A stretch of DNA of 64,000 nt, from contig NZ_CP025120.1 of assembly GCF_002838765.1 (NCBI RefSeq), positions 434,001 through 498,000 on the forward strand. Direction: 5' to 3'. Below the pieces are notes generated by a model. That model had not been told where the DNA came from and did not search any database. It was given only the letters and a program-made list of their open reading frames with translations. This stretch comes from Kangiella profundi. Its GTDB lineage: Bacteria > Pseudomonadota > Gammaproteobacteria > Enterobacterales > Kangiellaceae. A program made the position numbers and the translations under genes. Positions 33,729 to 44,275 of the stretch are shown in pieces; the first letter of the stretch is position 1, and each line of letters starts with the position of its first letter.

Positions 33729-34208
33729 ATGCAGAATATTACAGTTGAATTAGTCGATGAGTTTCAAACCGTGAGGATGGGACAAAAACTGGCCGCCTGC
33801 ATTAAAGCACCTATGACGATTTACTTTAAGGGTGACCTTGGGGCCGGTAAAACCACACTAATTCGCGGAATTTTACGTGGCTTTGGCTACCAGGGAGCCA
33901 CAAAAAGCCCTACTTACACCTTGGTAGAGCCTTACGAGCTAGTAGGTGTGTCCATTTACCACTTTGATCTTTATCGGTTAGCTGATCCTGAAGAGCTGGA
34001 ATTTATCGGTATTCGGGAATATCAACAACCTGATTCCATCATGTTGATAGAGTGGCCAGAAAAGGGCTTGGGAATGATTCCGCAGGCCGATCTGATGATT
34101 GAGTTGGATTATAATAATGATGGACGAGTGGTAACCTTGTCTTCGGCTAAAAGCGAGATTATGCAAAAACTGGAAAAAAGCTGTGATTTTATGCCAAAAT
34201 CAAGCTAA
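33729..34208 (+). CDS. tsaE: tRNA threonylcarbamoyladenosine biosynthesis protein TsaE
   Basis: TsaE is the ATPase that works with TsaB and TsaD to place the t6A modification at position 37 of ANN-decoding tRNAs. Visible motifs are the P-loop GDLGAGKTT (about residue 36), KSPTYTLVEPYE, the FDLYRL segment and LIEWPEKG. 159 residues is typical. It sits between nnr and the amidase gene, as in many gammaproteobacteria, with 14 bases to the latter. Confidence 0.95.
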   Translation: MQNITVELVDEFQTVRMGQKLAACIKAPMTIYFKGDLGAGKTTLIRGILRGFGYQGATKSPTYTLVEPYELVGVSIYHFDLYRLADPEELEFIGIREYQQPDSIMLIEWPEKGLGMIPQADLMIELDYNNDGRVVTLSSAKSEIMQKLEKSCDFMPKSS

Positions 34209-34222
34209 AGCACTGGGAATAA

Positions 34223-35563
34223 GTGACTAACTATAACGATATGATGAGAAAGTGGCTGACAATTACACTGAGCATGTTAATGCTCACGCTTGGTATATCC
34301 GCTGCACAGGCATCGGTGATCCAAAGCATGCGTTTCTGGCAATCGCCGGAATCGACTCGTGTTGTCCTTGATTTATCCTCCCCAGTCACCCATGAGATCA
34401 GTATCCTTGAAAACCCTCACCGAATAGTCGTCGATATTCCTGGCGCAAACGTCAATGTTGATCTTAACCGACTTGATATTCAAAGCGATCTGGTCAAGCG
34501 AGTGCGAAAAAGCAGCCCTCCGCGTGATGGTGTTCTGCGCCTGGTTCTTGATTTGAATAAAGCGGCCAAACCTAAGAGTTTCTCACTTAAACCCTATCAG
34601 GAATATGGTGATCGGCTGGTTATTGATCTATTTGATGAAAGCCGCGAAGAAATCCAGCCTCCAGTTGCTGCTCAGGGAAGTGATCGCGATATCGTGGTTG
34701 CAGTTGATGCCGGACATGGTGGTGAAGACCCTGGGGCCATAGGTGGCCGTGGCACTAAAGAAAAAGATATTGTACTGGCGCTTTCTAAAGAGTTGGTGAA
34801 AGAACTCAATAAGGTAGAAGGCATTAAAGCTTTTCTGACCCGAACAGGCGATTATTATCTACCGCATCGAAAGCGCACCGATCTGGCCAGATTGCAGCGT
34901 GCAGATTTATTCGTATCAGTGCATGCTGATGGCTTTAAGAGTCCTCGGGCAAAAGGTGCATCGGTTTGGGTTCTCAACTTGCACGGCGCCAAGTCTGAAG
35001 TCGCGCGTTGGATGCAGATGCAGGAAGAAAAGTCAGAACTACTGGGTGGTGTTGATAGCTCGGTGGTTCTCTCAAATTACGACAACTCCGTTAAGTCTGT
35101 GCTACTTGATTTGCAGATGGAGAATTCTATTACTGAAAGTACCAAGGTGGCGAACATAGTGCATGGCGCCATGAGCAAAGTGGTTCCTAAAATGCACAAA
35201 AAGCATGTTGAAGAAAACTCCTTGCTGGTACTCAAAAATCCAGACATTCCGTCAATATTGGTTGAGTTGGGCTTCATCACCAATCCTGAAGAAGAAGCAC
35301 TGATGAAAACCGCTTCTTATCGACAAAAGTTAGCTCGTGGCGTTGGTGACGGAATTGTTGATTACTTTAAACAGCACGCACCGGATGGAACACTGTTTGC
35401 AGCGCGTTATCGTCAGAATATATATCATGTGCAGCGCGGAGACAGCCTGATCAAGGTTGCTCGTCGATTTAATGTTTCAGTAAGAGATTTAAAAAGTGCC
35501 AATCAGCTTTCAACCAATGTCGTAAGGATTGGCCAAAAATTGGTTATTCCAACTGCCGAATAA
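34223..35563 (+). CDS. N-acetylmuramoyl-L-alanine amidase (AmiB/AmiC type) with LysM
   Basis: Periplasmic zinc amidase that cleaves the stem peptide from peptidoglycan during daughter-cell separation. Order: signal peptide (MMRKWLTITLSMLMLTLGISAAQA), AMIN domain (about 32-140, septal targeting), Amidase_3 catalytic domain (DAGHGGEDPGAIGG, SVHADGF, ILVELGFITNPEEE), and a single C-terminal LysM (YHVQRGDSLIKVARRFNVSVRDL). The single LysM resembles AmiB. The start is uncertain: GTG at 34223, or the ATG pair at 34241/34244 that directly opens the signal peptide. None has a strong ribosome site. Confidence 0.92.
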   Translation: MTNYNDMMRKWLTITLSMLMLTLGISAAQASVIQSMRFWQSPESTRVVLDLSSPVTHEISILENPHRIVVDIPGANVNVDLNRLDIQSDLVKRVRKSSPPRDGVLRLVLDLNKAAKPKSFSLKPYQEYGDRLVIDLFDESREEIQPPVAAQGSDRDIVVAVDAGHGGEDPGAIGGRGTKEKDIVLALSKELVKELNKVEGIKAFLTRTGDYYLPHRKRTDLARLQRADLFVSVHADGFKSPRAKGASVWVLNLHGAKSEVARWMQMQEEKSELLGGVDSSVVLSNYDNSVKSVLLDLQMENSITESTKVANIVHGAMSKVVPKMHKKHVEENSLLVLKNPDIPSILVELGFITNPEEEALMKTASYRQKLARGVGDGIVDYFKQHAPDGTLFAARYRQNIYHVQRGDSLIKVARRFNVSVRDLKSANQLSTNVVRIGQKLVIPTAE

Positions 35564-35606
35564 AGTTTGATTCGGTTTTCTCTTTTTTTACAAGTAAATT
35601 ACTTTA

Positions 35607-37367
35607 ATGCCAATTCATAAGCTTTCTCCTTTAGTTGCCAACCAGATTGCTGCGGGTGAGGTCGTAGAGCGACCAGCTTCCGTAGTGAAAGAATTATTGG
35701 AAAACGCCATTGATGCCAAGGCAGATAGAATTCAAATTGATATTGAGCGTGGTGGGACCCGGCTGATTCGGGTGACGGATAATGGCGAAGGTATCAGTCG
35801 CGATGAGTTGGAACTTGCTTTGGCGCGTCATGCAACCAGTAAAATTGAACATTCTGATGACCTGAAAGCGATTTATACACTGGGCTTTCGTGGCGAGGCT
35901 TTGGCCAGTATCAGTTCTGTGGCAAAGTTGAAACTCAGTTCAAGACCTCAGGCTCAGGAAATGGGCTGGTCGGCAATCGCTGAAGGTCTGGATATGCAGG
36001 TCAAGCTGCAACCTCAGTCACTTCCTGCGGGTACCATCGTTGAAGTTCGGGACTTATTTTTTAATACACCTGCGCGGCAAAAATTCCTGCGAGCCGAGCG
36101 TACCGAATTTGTCCACATTGAAGAAACGGTTAAACGAATTGCCCTTGGGTCACCTCATGTGGCCATTACCTTGAGGCACAACAGCAAAGTCATCAAGCGT
36201 GTACCTGCGGCTCATAATCATGAGCAGCATCAGCAGCGAATTGGCTCAATTCTGGGCGCTTCATTTTTAAGAGAAGCCATAAAGTTAGATAGCGCAGTTG
36301 AGTCTACAAGGTTATATGGTTGGCTTTCACCAGTAGACTGGCATCAAAGTTCGAGTCTCGGGCAGTATGTTTTTGTGAATGGCCGTGCAGTACGTGACCG
36401 GACGCTAAATCACGCTATTCGCCAGGCCTATCATGATCGCTTACCGGCAGGACGTATGCCTGCCTATGTGCTCTACTTGGAACTGGAAGCAACTCAGGTT
36501 GACGTAAATGTTCATCCAACTAAACATGAAGTGCGCTTTTCCAATGGTCGCCAGGTTCATGACTTTATGAGCCGGATGGTTGAAGAGGCACTGTTGGAAC
36601 AAAGCGACATTCTTGAAAATAATCATGACGGCGGTAACAGCCGTGAAACGCTTGTCTATATGAAGCCATCGCTGTCATTGGTTCAGTCTAAAACTAAGGA
36701 TGATCCTTATTTCACACCGCGCCATCAGGCAGGTGCTTTTGCAGAGCCGGCAAGGGAACAAGTTAATGAACGAAGCCCTGCTGGTTATGTACCACAACAG
36801 AAAAATCACTGGCCACAGAAACCTAAAACTGATTTGAAACTTGCCAAAGGTGATTTCTGGCTTTTGCATGACCGTTTGTTACTGCAACAGACAGAGCAAG
36901 GAATTAATGCTCTGGATCTTAAAGCCTTTTTCTGCAAGCACATGAGAGACTGTTTGCAACAGGAGTGGCTGGCTGGGGAAGTGAAACAGCGACTAATGTT
37001 GTTCCCCTTGAGACTTGGCATACCTGCCGATGAGGTAGGCGATAACTTTATTACAGCTTGGAGGGGAGCTGGCTTTGATTTAACTCAGACTGGTCCAAAA
37101 ACACTGGTAGTTAGAAAAGTTCCAAGCTGCATTTCACACCTCGACTTGCAGCAATGGCTTCAGCAAGTTGTGTATGAGTCAGTCAGTAAAAGTTTAACCG
37201 TGCAAGACTGGCAGCGGTTACTTATCGAAACCCTTTCCGATAATTGGGCACCGCAGGGTCAAACTCATTGGTTAGAAGAGTTGGCTCACCTGCCATGGAA
37301 TGAATCAAAGTTCTGTAAGCGATATACTTCTGAGCAGTTGCTGGAACTATTGATGAGTTCCCAATAA
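35607..37367 (+). CDS. mutL: DNA mismatch repair protein MutL
   Basis: MutL couples MutS mismatch recognition to the downstream nuclease and helicase. The GHKL ATPase domain is complete: ELLENAIDAKADRI (catalytic Glu), DNGEGI, and GFRGEALASISSV. The DVNVHPTKHEVRF segment closes the N-terminal region, a Gln/Pro-rich linker covers about 350-400, and a dimerisation domain completes 586 residues. No DQHAAxERxxYE endonuclease motif is visible in the C-terminal domain, as in MutH-using gammaproteobacteria. It follows the amidase and precedes miaA, the standard order. Confidence 0.95.
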   Translation: MPIHKLSPLVANQIAAGEVVERPASVVKELLENAIDAKADRIQIDIERGGTRLIRVTDNGEGISRDELELALARHATSKIEHSDDLKAIYTLGFRGEALASISSVAKLKLSSRPQAQEMGWSAIAEGLDMQVKLQPQSLPAGTIVEVRDLFFNTPARQKFLRAERTEFVHIEETVKRIALGSPHVAITLRHNSKVIKRVPAAHNHEQHQQRIGSILGASFLREAIKLDSAVESTRLYGWLSPVDWHQSSSLGQYVFVNGRAVRDRTLNHAIRQAYHDRLPAGRMPAYVLYLELEATQVDVNVHPTKHEVRFSNGRQVHDFMSRMVEEALLEQSDILENNHDGGNSRETLVYMKPSLSLVQSKTKDDPYFTPRHQAGAFAEPAREQVNERSPAGYVPQQKNHWPQKPKTDLKLAKGDFWLLHDRLLLQQTEQGINALDLKAFFCKHMRDCLQQEWLAGEVKQRLMLFPLRLGIPADEVGDNFITAWRGAGFDLTQTGPKTLVVRKVPSCISHLDLQQWLQQVVYESVSKSLTVQDWQRLLIETLSDNWAPQGQTHWLEELAHLPWNESKFCKRYTSEQLLELLMSSQ

Positions 37368-37399
37368 TTTTCGATATTTGAAGTCACACCCCGACCACT

Positions 37400-38368
37400 A
37401 TGCCAGGCCAATCAATGCACCGACCAGAAAAGACTCAAGCAAAACCTCTTGCCATTTTTATTATGGGGCCAACCGCTTCAGGCAAAACCGAGCTGGCTAT
37501 TGAGCTTGTAGAGCGTCTCAATGCAGAGATCATCAGTGTCGATTCAGCGATGGTCTATAAAGGGATGGATATTGGCTCTGCTAAACCTTCGGCAGAAGAG
37601 TTGGCCCGAGCCCCTCACCGATTAATAGATATCTGCGATCCTGCGGATCCCTATTCTGCTGCGCGCTTTCGCGATGATGCCTTGCGTGAGATGGAGGATA
37701 TTGTAAGCCAGGGCAAGACTCCGCTGTTAGTTGGCGGAACCATGCTGTATTACAAGGCGTTATTGGAAGGGATGCACAACCTGCCAGACTCAAATCCGGA
37801 AGTGCGTGCTAACTTACAACAACGGCTCGAAAGTGAGGGGTTAACCAAGTTGCATCAGGAGTTAGCCAGAATCGATGCTGAGTCAGCTAGCCGGATCCAT
37901 GAAAATGATCCGCAGCGGACTCTGCGAGCATTGGAAGTTTATGAAATTACCGGCAAGCCTTTGAGTCAATTACATGCTGAGCAGGAACAGAATGATTTTC
38001 CTTATCAAACCCTACAGATCGCGCTAGCTCCTGACGATAGAAGCTTTTTACACCAAAGAATTGAAATGCGCTTTCATCAGATGATGGAGCAGGGATTTTT
38101 ACAGGAAGTTGAGTCGCTTTACGCGCGTGGCGATTTGTATCCAGAGCTGCCATCCATTAAATCTGTGGGCTATCGGCAGATGTGGCAACACCTGGAAGGT
38201 GAGCTGTCCCTTGAAGAAGCCATTGAGCGAGGAATTATTGCGACTCGTCAATTGGCCAAGCGTCAGTTTACCTGGCTCAGAAGTTGGAAAAACCTGCATT
38301 GGATAGAGTCCAGGCAACCCATAGATAGCCTATATAAAGAAACTGTCCAATTGTTAAATTCTATGTAA
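37400..38368 (+). CDS. miaA: tRNA dimethylallyltransferase
   Basis: MiaA transfers a dimethylallyl group to adenosine 37 of tRNAs that read U-starting codons. Signatures are the P-loop [14 protein letters not shown] near residue 22, the [16 protein letters not shown] substrate loop, PHRLID, and the late GVGYRQ-type segment (SVGYRQMW) and [15 protein letters not shown]. 322 residues is typical. Its substrate chain begins with DMAPP from the same isoprenoid pathway as Dxs and IspA. mutL-miaA-hfq-hflX is the conserved order. Confidence 0.95.
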   Translation: MPGQSMHRPEKTQAKPLAIFIMGPTASGKTELAIELVERLNAEIISVDSAMVYKGMDIGSAKPSAEELARAPHRLIDICDPADPYSAARFRDDALREMEDIVSQGKTPLLVGGTMLYYKALLEGMHNLPDSNPEVRANLQQRLESEGLTKLHQELARIDAESASRIHENDPQRTLRALEVYEITGKPLSQLHAEQEQNDFPYQTLQIALAPDDRSFLHQRIEMRFHQMMEQGFLQEVESLYARGDLYPELPSIKSVGYRQMWQHLEGELSLEEAIERGIIATRQLAKRQFTWLRSWKNLHWIESRQPIDSLYKETVQLLNSM

Positions 38369-38552
38369 TGTGACGCTATCCTATTGATATACCTCGATCT
38401 GGGTGTTTAATTCGTGTACACTTTTAGCGAGCTTGGGCTTCATTGAGCTCGACTAAGATTTGATTTGTAGATATATAAATGAATTATTGATTAAGGCCTG
38501 AGTTAGAAGTGGCCCCAATAATGAAAATACATAAAACACACAGGAGAGAGCT

Positions 38553-38900
38553 ATGTCAAAAGGGCAATCACTACAAGACCCTTTCTTGAACGCATTACGT
38601 CGTGAGAAAGTGCCTGTCTCAATTTACCTCGTTAACGGCATTAAACTTCAAGGCCAGATTGAATCTTTCGATCAATTTGTCATTTTATTGAAAAATACTG
38701 TTAGCCAGATGGTTTACAAGCACGCAGTTTCAACTGTTGTTCCGATTCGCAATGTTCGTGGTCATTATGGTCAGAATGGCGATAACGGTAACGGTGGTCC
38801 AGGTAACGATCACAACATGGGTCCTCAAGGTGGCGGTATGGGCCCCGGTCCTATGACTGGTGGTGGCGGTTACGGTAGCGGACCAATGGGCGGAATGTAG
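38553..38900 (+). CDS. hfq: RNA chaperone Hfq
   Basis: Hexameric Sm-like protein that pairs small RNAs with mRNAs. The Sm core (1-70) is close to E. coli: [43 protein letters not shown], with [12 protein letters not shown] as Sm2. The tail (71-115) is unusual in composition: first Asn/Gly-rich, then Gly/Pro/Met-rich ([20 protein letters not shown]), so it is flexible and nearly uncharged. A CAGGAGAG ribosome site precedes it. The 184-base gap after miaA suggests its own promoter in addition to read-through. Confidence 0.95.
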   Translation: MSKGQSLQDPFLNALRREKVPVSIYLVNGIKLQGQIESFDQFVILLKNTVSQMVYKHAVSTVVPIRNVRGHYGQNGDNGNGGPGNDHNMGPQGGGMGPGPMTGGGGYGSGPMGGM

Positions 38901-38940
38901 TTCTTAATTCCTACCAAAACAAAGATCTTTATAGTTTTAC

Positions 38941-38990
38941 ACAAAGCCATCTGCCGATTCTTGTCGGTCGGTGGCTTTGTTGTGTTAAAT
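38941..38990 (+). terminator. Long hairpin terminator after hfq
   Basis: ACAAAGCCAT (38941-38950) pairs with GTGGCTTTGT (38971-38980), with one G-U pair, and an inner CCGA/TCGG extends it. A T-rich tail (TGTGTTAAATTCTTT) follows. Probably an intrinsic, possibly partial terminator ahead of hflX. Confidence 0.6.
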
Positions 38991-39068
38991 TCTTTATGAT
39001 TTACTCATCAATTCCTTTCTTTAATTATTGTATTCACAGCGAACAGGTTCGCATGTTGAGGTGATTTC

Positions 39069-40367
39069 TTGTTTGACCGACACAGTGGTGGCGAATCCGC
39101 CATTTTGGTACATATCGATTTTCAGCAGTCTCTAAGCCAGGAAAAAAACCAGGAAGATTTACAGGAGTTTGTGGAGTTGGTTCGCTCTGCTGGTCTGGAG
39201 GTCATGGATATTATCACTGCCAAACGCTCCAGTCCTGACCCAAAATTCTTTATTGGTAGTGGCAAAATTGATGAAATCAAAAGCGCCAAGCAGGCTACCA
39301 ATGCCAATGTCATAATTTTCAATCACAACCTTTCGCCTGCGCAGGAACGTAACATTGAGCGCGCGGTTGAAGCGCGGGTGATTGACCGTATAGGTCTAAT
39401 TCTGGATATCTTTGCCCAGCGAGCTTCGACCTTTGAAGGTAAGTTGCAAGTTGAACTGGCTCAGTTGCGCCATTTATCGACACGCCTGATTAGAGGCTGG
39501 ACACACCTTGAGCGACAAAAAGGTGGTATCGGCTTGCGTGGTCCTGGTGAAACACAGCTGGAAACAGACCGTCGCTTACTGCGTGAAAGAATTAAGTATA
39601 TTGATAAACGATTAGAAAGGGTTTCCAAGCAGCGTGAGCAGGGACGTCGTTCCAGAAAGCGCGCCAATATCAAAACCATTTCCATTGTTGGTTATACCAA
39701 CGCCGGGAAATCCACATTATTCAATTACTTAACTACGGCAGGAGTGCTGGCGGAAGATAAGTTATTTGCGACATTGGATCCAACGTTAAGACGTATCAGT
39801 TTGCCACAGGGAACTGATGTCATTATCGCGGATACGGTAGGGTTTATTCGCCACCTGCCACACGAATTGGTAGCCGCTTTCCGAGCAACCCTTGAAGAGT
39901 CAGTCGAAGCGGACGTCTTGCTGCATGTGATTGATGCCGCCAGCGAGCGTCGTGAGGAAAATATGGAGCAGGTGGAAGAAGTATTAAGTGAAATTGGTGC
40001 TACGGATATTCCAAGACTCGAAGTTTATAACAAGATTGACCTGATTGAAGGCGCTGAGCCCCATGTGGATCGTGACGATAAAGGGCGTCCCATTCGAGTA
40101 TGGATTTCGGTTCTAAAAGAACAGGGCATTGAGTTGTTAAGAGAGGCCATTGAGGAATTGGCGCAGGAAGAGCAATTTAATGCGGAACTGAGGATTCCTC
40201 CTCATCAGGGAAGGTTGCGCGGTCTGCTATACGAACTTCAGGCAGTAGAATCGGAAAATACCAGTGATAATGGTGACATTTTATTGACAATCAGTCTGCC
40301 AAAATCAGACTGGATTCGCCTTGGACGTCAGCTCGAAAAGGACTTGAGTCCTTTTGTTGTAAATTAG
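39069..40367 (+). CDS. hflX: Ribosome-associated GTPase HflX
   Basis: HflX splits stalled or hibernating 70S ribosomes. The start is TTG at 39069: the sequence then begins MFDRHSGGESAILVHIDF, matching the known MFDRY start of E. coli HflX, and GAGGTGA lies just upstream. The N-terminal domain has FFIGSGKIDEI and the coiled GLRGPGETQLETDRRLLRERI. The GTPase domain has GYTNAGKSTLFN, DTVGFIRHLPHELVAAF and NKID. 432 residues is typical. hflK and hflC follow. Confidence 0.95.
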   Translation: MFDRHSGGESAILVHIDFQQSLSQEKNQEDLQEFVELVRSAGLEVMDIITAKRSSPDPKFFIGSGKIDEIKSAKQATNANVIIFNHNLSPAQERNIERAVEARVIDRIGLILDIFAQRASTFEGKLQVELAQLRHLSTRLIRGWTHLERQKGGIGLRGPGETQLETDRRLLRERIKYIDKRLERVSKQREQGRRSRKRANIKTISIVGYTNAGKSTLFNYLTTAGVLAEDKLFATLDPTLRRISLPQGTDVIIADTVGFIRHLPHELVAAFRATLEESVEADVLLHVIDAASERREENMEQVEEVLSEIGATDIPRLEVYNKIDLIEGAEPHVDRDDKGRPIRVWISVLKEQGIELLREAIEELAQEEQFNAELRIPPHQGRLRGLLYELQAVESENTSDNGDILLTISLPKSDWIRLGRQLEKDLSPFVVN

Positions 40368-40383
40368 TAATTGTAACAGAATG

Positions 40384-40428
40384 CCCGATTTACCTTGAAA
40401 GGGGGGCTAGTGCTCCCTACAATTCGGG
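40384..40428 (+). other. Structured hflX-hflK spacer
   Basis: CCCGA (40384-40388) and TCGGG (40424-40428) bracket a G-rich block (GGGGGG from 40401) facing CTCCC. The fold could tune read-through or mRNA processing between hflX and hflK. The pairing is short and there is no U-run directly after it. Confidence 0.25.
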
Positions 40429-40459
40429 ATAGATTTTAAATAGTGAACTGGAGATGACT

Positions 40460-41524
40460 ATGGCCTGGAATGAACCGGGTAATAATAATGATCAAGACCC
40501 ATGGGGCAAAAAACGCCCTAATAATAACAATGACCTTGATAAGTTACTGAAACAAGCCAGCGAAAAGTTCGGTGGCATATTCGGTGGTGGTAAGGGCAAT
40601 GGTAAAGGCAGTTCTGGTGGAAATGCCTCTTTTATTATTGGCTTGTTGGTGTTGGTAGCAATTTACTTGTTTAAGTCAGCTTATACTGTTGATGAAAAGC
40701 AGAATGCTATTGTATTGACGCTTGGTAAGCATACTCGTACCGATACGGCTGGTTTACACTTTGCGTTCCCTCCGATTCAGCAGGTCTATTTAATCGACGT
40801 TGAAAGCATCAAGGATGTTGAAGTTGAAGGCCTGATGTTAACCAAAGACGATAACGTAGCGACGGTTAAGGTTAAAGTTCAATATCGGGTTAACGATCCA
40901 TTGGATTATAAGTTCAATGTTGTCGACCCTGTTGAAACTTTGAAGCATGCCACCGAAGCAGCGCTGCGCCAGGTTATCGGACACACTCTTTTGCAGGATG
41001 CGCGTACTGATAAGAAAGAAGATGTTCGTAAGAATGTTGAGAATGAATTGAAATCAATTCTTAAACCTTATAATGCTGGTATTGAAATCTTTCGTTTGAA
41101 CTTAATCGGCAACGTAGATGTTCCACCGTCAGTTAAGCCCGCCTTTGATGACGCTATCAAAGCGGAAGAAGATCAGCGTGCCTATCTTGAACAGGGCCAG
41201 GCCTATCGCAGTAAACAGATTCCTCTTGCCGAAGGTCAGGCACAACAACTCATACAGCAAGCAAACGCCTATCGCGCCCGCGTGGTTGAGAAAGCTGCGG
41301 GTGAGGTAGCTCGTTTCGAGAAATTATTGCCAGAATATACGGCGGCTCCGGTGGTGACTCGTCAGCGTTTGTATATTGAAACCATTGAGAGCGTATTGAG
41401 CAAAACCAGCAAGGTTATGCTTGATGTCGAAGGTGGTAATAATATGACCTACATCCCGCTTGACAGTATTATGAAGCGTAGCAAGACTTCAAACACTGAC
41501 AACAGCAATCAAAAGCAGCAATAG
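40460..41524 (+). CDS. hflK: HflK subunit of the FtsH-associated HflKC complex
   Basis: HflK and HflC form a large membrane cage around the FtsH protease and limit its access to membrane substrates. It begins MAWNEPGNNNDQDPWG, like E. coli HflK. The ATG at 40460 has GGAG six bases upstream, whereas the ATG at 40454 overlaps that site. A Gly/Lys/Asn-rich cytoplasmic N-terminus leads to one membrane helix (about 58-75) and a periplasmic SPFH/band-7 domain (YTVDEKQNAIVLTLGK onward), then a coiled-coil C-terminus. hflC follows by 9 bases. Confidence 0.95.
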   Translation: MAWNEPGNNNDQDPWGKKRPNNNNDLDKLLKQASEKFGGIFGGGKGNGKGSSGGNASFIIGLLVLVAIYLFKSAYTVDEKQNAIVLTLGKHTRTDTAGLHFAFPPIQQVYLIDVESIKDVEVEGLMLTKDDNVATVKVKVQYRVNDPLDYKFNVVDPVETLKHATEAALRQVIGHTLLQDARTDKKEDVRKNVENELKSILKPYNAGIEIFRLNLIGNVDVPPSVKPAFDDAIKAEEDQRAYLEQGQAYRSKQIPLAEGQAQQLIQQANAYRARVVEKAAGEVARFEKLLPEYTAAPVVTRQRLYIETIESVLSKTSKVMLDVEGGNNMTYIPLDSIMKRSKTSNTDNSNQKQQ

Positions 41525-41533
41525 GAGACGAAC

Positions 41534-42418
41534 ATGAATAAGCTAATTTCATTAATTGTAGTACTCATTATTGCTGCCATCGTCATCATGACCTGTACTT
41601 TTAAGGTAAAAGAATGGGAAACGGCGATTGTGCTGCAATTCGGTGATATTAAGAAAAATGACGATGATACCGCAAAGTTGTATCAACGTGGATTCCATTT
41701 CAAGTGGCCCATTGCGGACGAAGTCATTACGATGGATAAGCGAATCCAGACCTTTGATGGTGAGTCTGATCGTATTGCTACTACTGAACAGAAAGACCTG
41801 ATCGTTGATAGCTATATTAAATGGCGCATTAAAGACTTTGACCATTTCTACCGTCGTACCGGTGCTAACTATCGTGTGGCTGAACGTTTATTGGATAACA
41901 CTGTTGAGAACGCCCTACGTGAAGAGTTTGGTAAGCGTACACGTACACAGGTGGTTTCCGGCGAACGTGAAGAAGTCATGGGCTTGATGCTAACTGAGAC
42001 TCAGAAGATTGCACCTGATCTGGGTATTGAGGTGGTCGATATTCGCGTTAAAACCATCAACTTGCCAACTGAAGTAAGTGAGTCAATTTATAATCGTATG
42101 CGTAATGAGCGGGTAAAAATTGCCAATGCGCATCGTTCAGAGGGTGAAAAAGATCGTCAGATTATCGTTGCTGAAACCGATGCTGAAATCCAGCGCATTT
42201 TAGCCAGCGCGGATCGTGAGGCTCGTGAGATTCGTGGTCAGGCAGATGCCGAAGCTGCGGAAATATACGCTAAAACTTATGGCAAGAACCCAGAGTTTTA
42301 TGCCTTTTTGCGCAGTCTGGATGCTTATAAAGAATCATTCAAAAGCGAAGATGACGTGATTGTCATTAAGCCAGACAGTGAATTCTTTAAGTATTTCAAA
42401 GACATGGATGGAAAATAA
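41534..42418 (+). CDS. hflC: HflC subunit of the FtsH-associated HflKC complex
   Basis: Partner of HflK. A single N-terminal membrane helix (about 4-22), then the band-7 domain (EWETAIVLQFGDIKK, FHFKWPIADEVITMDKRIQTFD), a helical segment (ILASADREAREIRGQADAEAAEIYAKTYG) and a C-terminus ending FKYFKDM. 294 residues is typical. Nine bases after hflK with a GGAG site. A strong terminator follows. Confidence 0.95.
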   Translation: MNKLISLIVVLIIAAIVIMTCTFKVKEWETAIVLQFGDIKKNDDDTAKLYQRGFHFKWPIADEVITMDKRIQTFDGESDRIATTEQKDLIVDSYIKWRIKDFDHFYRRTGANYRVAERLLDNTVENALREEFGKRTRTQVVSGEREEVMGLMLTETQKIAPDLGIEVVDIRVKTINLPTEVSESIYNRMRNERVKIANAHRSEGEKDRQIIVAETDAEIQRILASADREAREIRGQADAEAAEIYAKTYGKNPEFYAFLRSLDAYKESFKSEDDVIVIKPDSEFFKYFKDMDGK

Positions 42419-42437
42419 AACTTTCCATCAAGGCAAG

Positions 42438-42460
42438 GGCCAGCTTAGCTGGCCTTTTTT
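42438..42460 (+). terminator. Rho-independent terminator after hflC
   Basis: GGCCAGC (42438-42444), TTA loop, GCTGGCC (42448-42454) and six T. It ends the hfq-hflX-hflK-hflC run. Confidence 0.92.
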
Positions 42461-42500
42461 AATGGTTTGAAGGTTGACGGTGGATAAAGCGGGTGAGCTT

Positions 42501-42686
42501 ATGTCACAGGAATTTATGATAGCGTTAGGTCTGTTACTGGTATTTGAAGGCTTCATGCCTGCGGTCATGCCCAAGGCGTGGAAACGCATGATGTGGGAAG
42601 TGATGAAGCGACCCGATACCAGCGTTCGAATAGGTGGTTTTTTGACGATGCTCGCCGGCCTGGTCTGGGTTCTGTGGGTTCTATAG
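42501..42686 (+). CDS. YjeT/DUF2065 family membrane protein
   Basis: Small two-helix inner-membrane protein (61 residues from the ATG at 42501) with the DUF2065 core LGLLLVFEGFMPAVMPKAWKRMM and a second helix (IGGFLTMLAGLVWVLWVL). E. coli YjeT lies in the same place between hflC and purA. Function unknown. A TTG nine codons upstream (42474) would add a polar extension not seen in the family. GGTGAG lies before the chosen ATG. Confidence 0.88.
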   Translation: MSQEFMIALGLLLVFEGFMPAVMPKAWKRMMWEVMKRPDTSVRIGGFLTMLAGLVWVLWVL

Positions 42687-42878
42687 GTTCAGGCTTGATA
42701 TCCGTAAGCTAGAATCTATGGGGATTTTATGGCTAACCCATTGATATTCAAAGCGACAGTTCCTGTTTTCATCGTAGAGTTCGATTTTTTCAAAAAAAGG
42801 GGGATTTTCGCGTTTTTTGACGGTAAAATGCGCGGTTTCCTGTCCTTTTTCGTGGCAATAAACCCATCAATCTACTAA

Positions 42879-44198
<1,320 letters not shown>

Positions 44199-44213
44199 AT
44201 AAGAAAATACAGA

Positions 44214-44237
44214 AGCGACCTGCGGGTCGCTTTTTTT
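44214..44237 (+). terminator. Rho-independent terminator after purA
   Basis: AGCGACC (44214-44220), TGCG loop, GGTCGCT (44225-44231) and a run of T to 44237. Confidence 0.92.
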
Positions 44238-44275
44238 ATGGCTACTTGTTTTGTAAATAAATTATAAGAAAGGGA

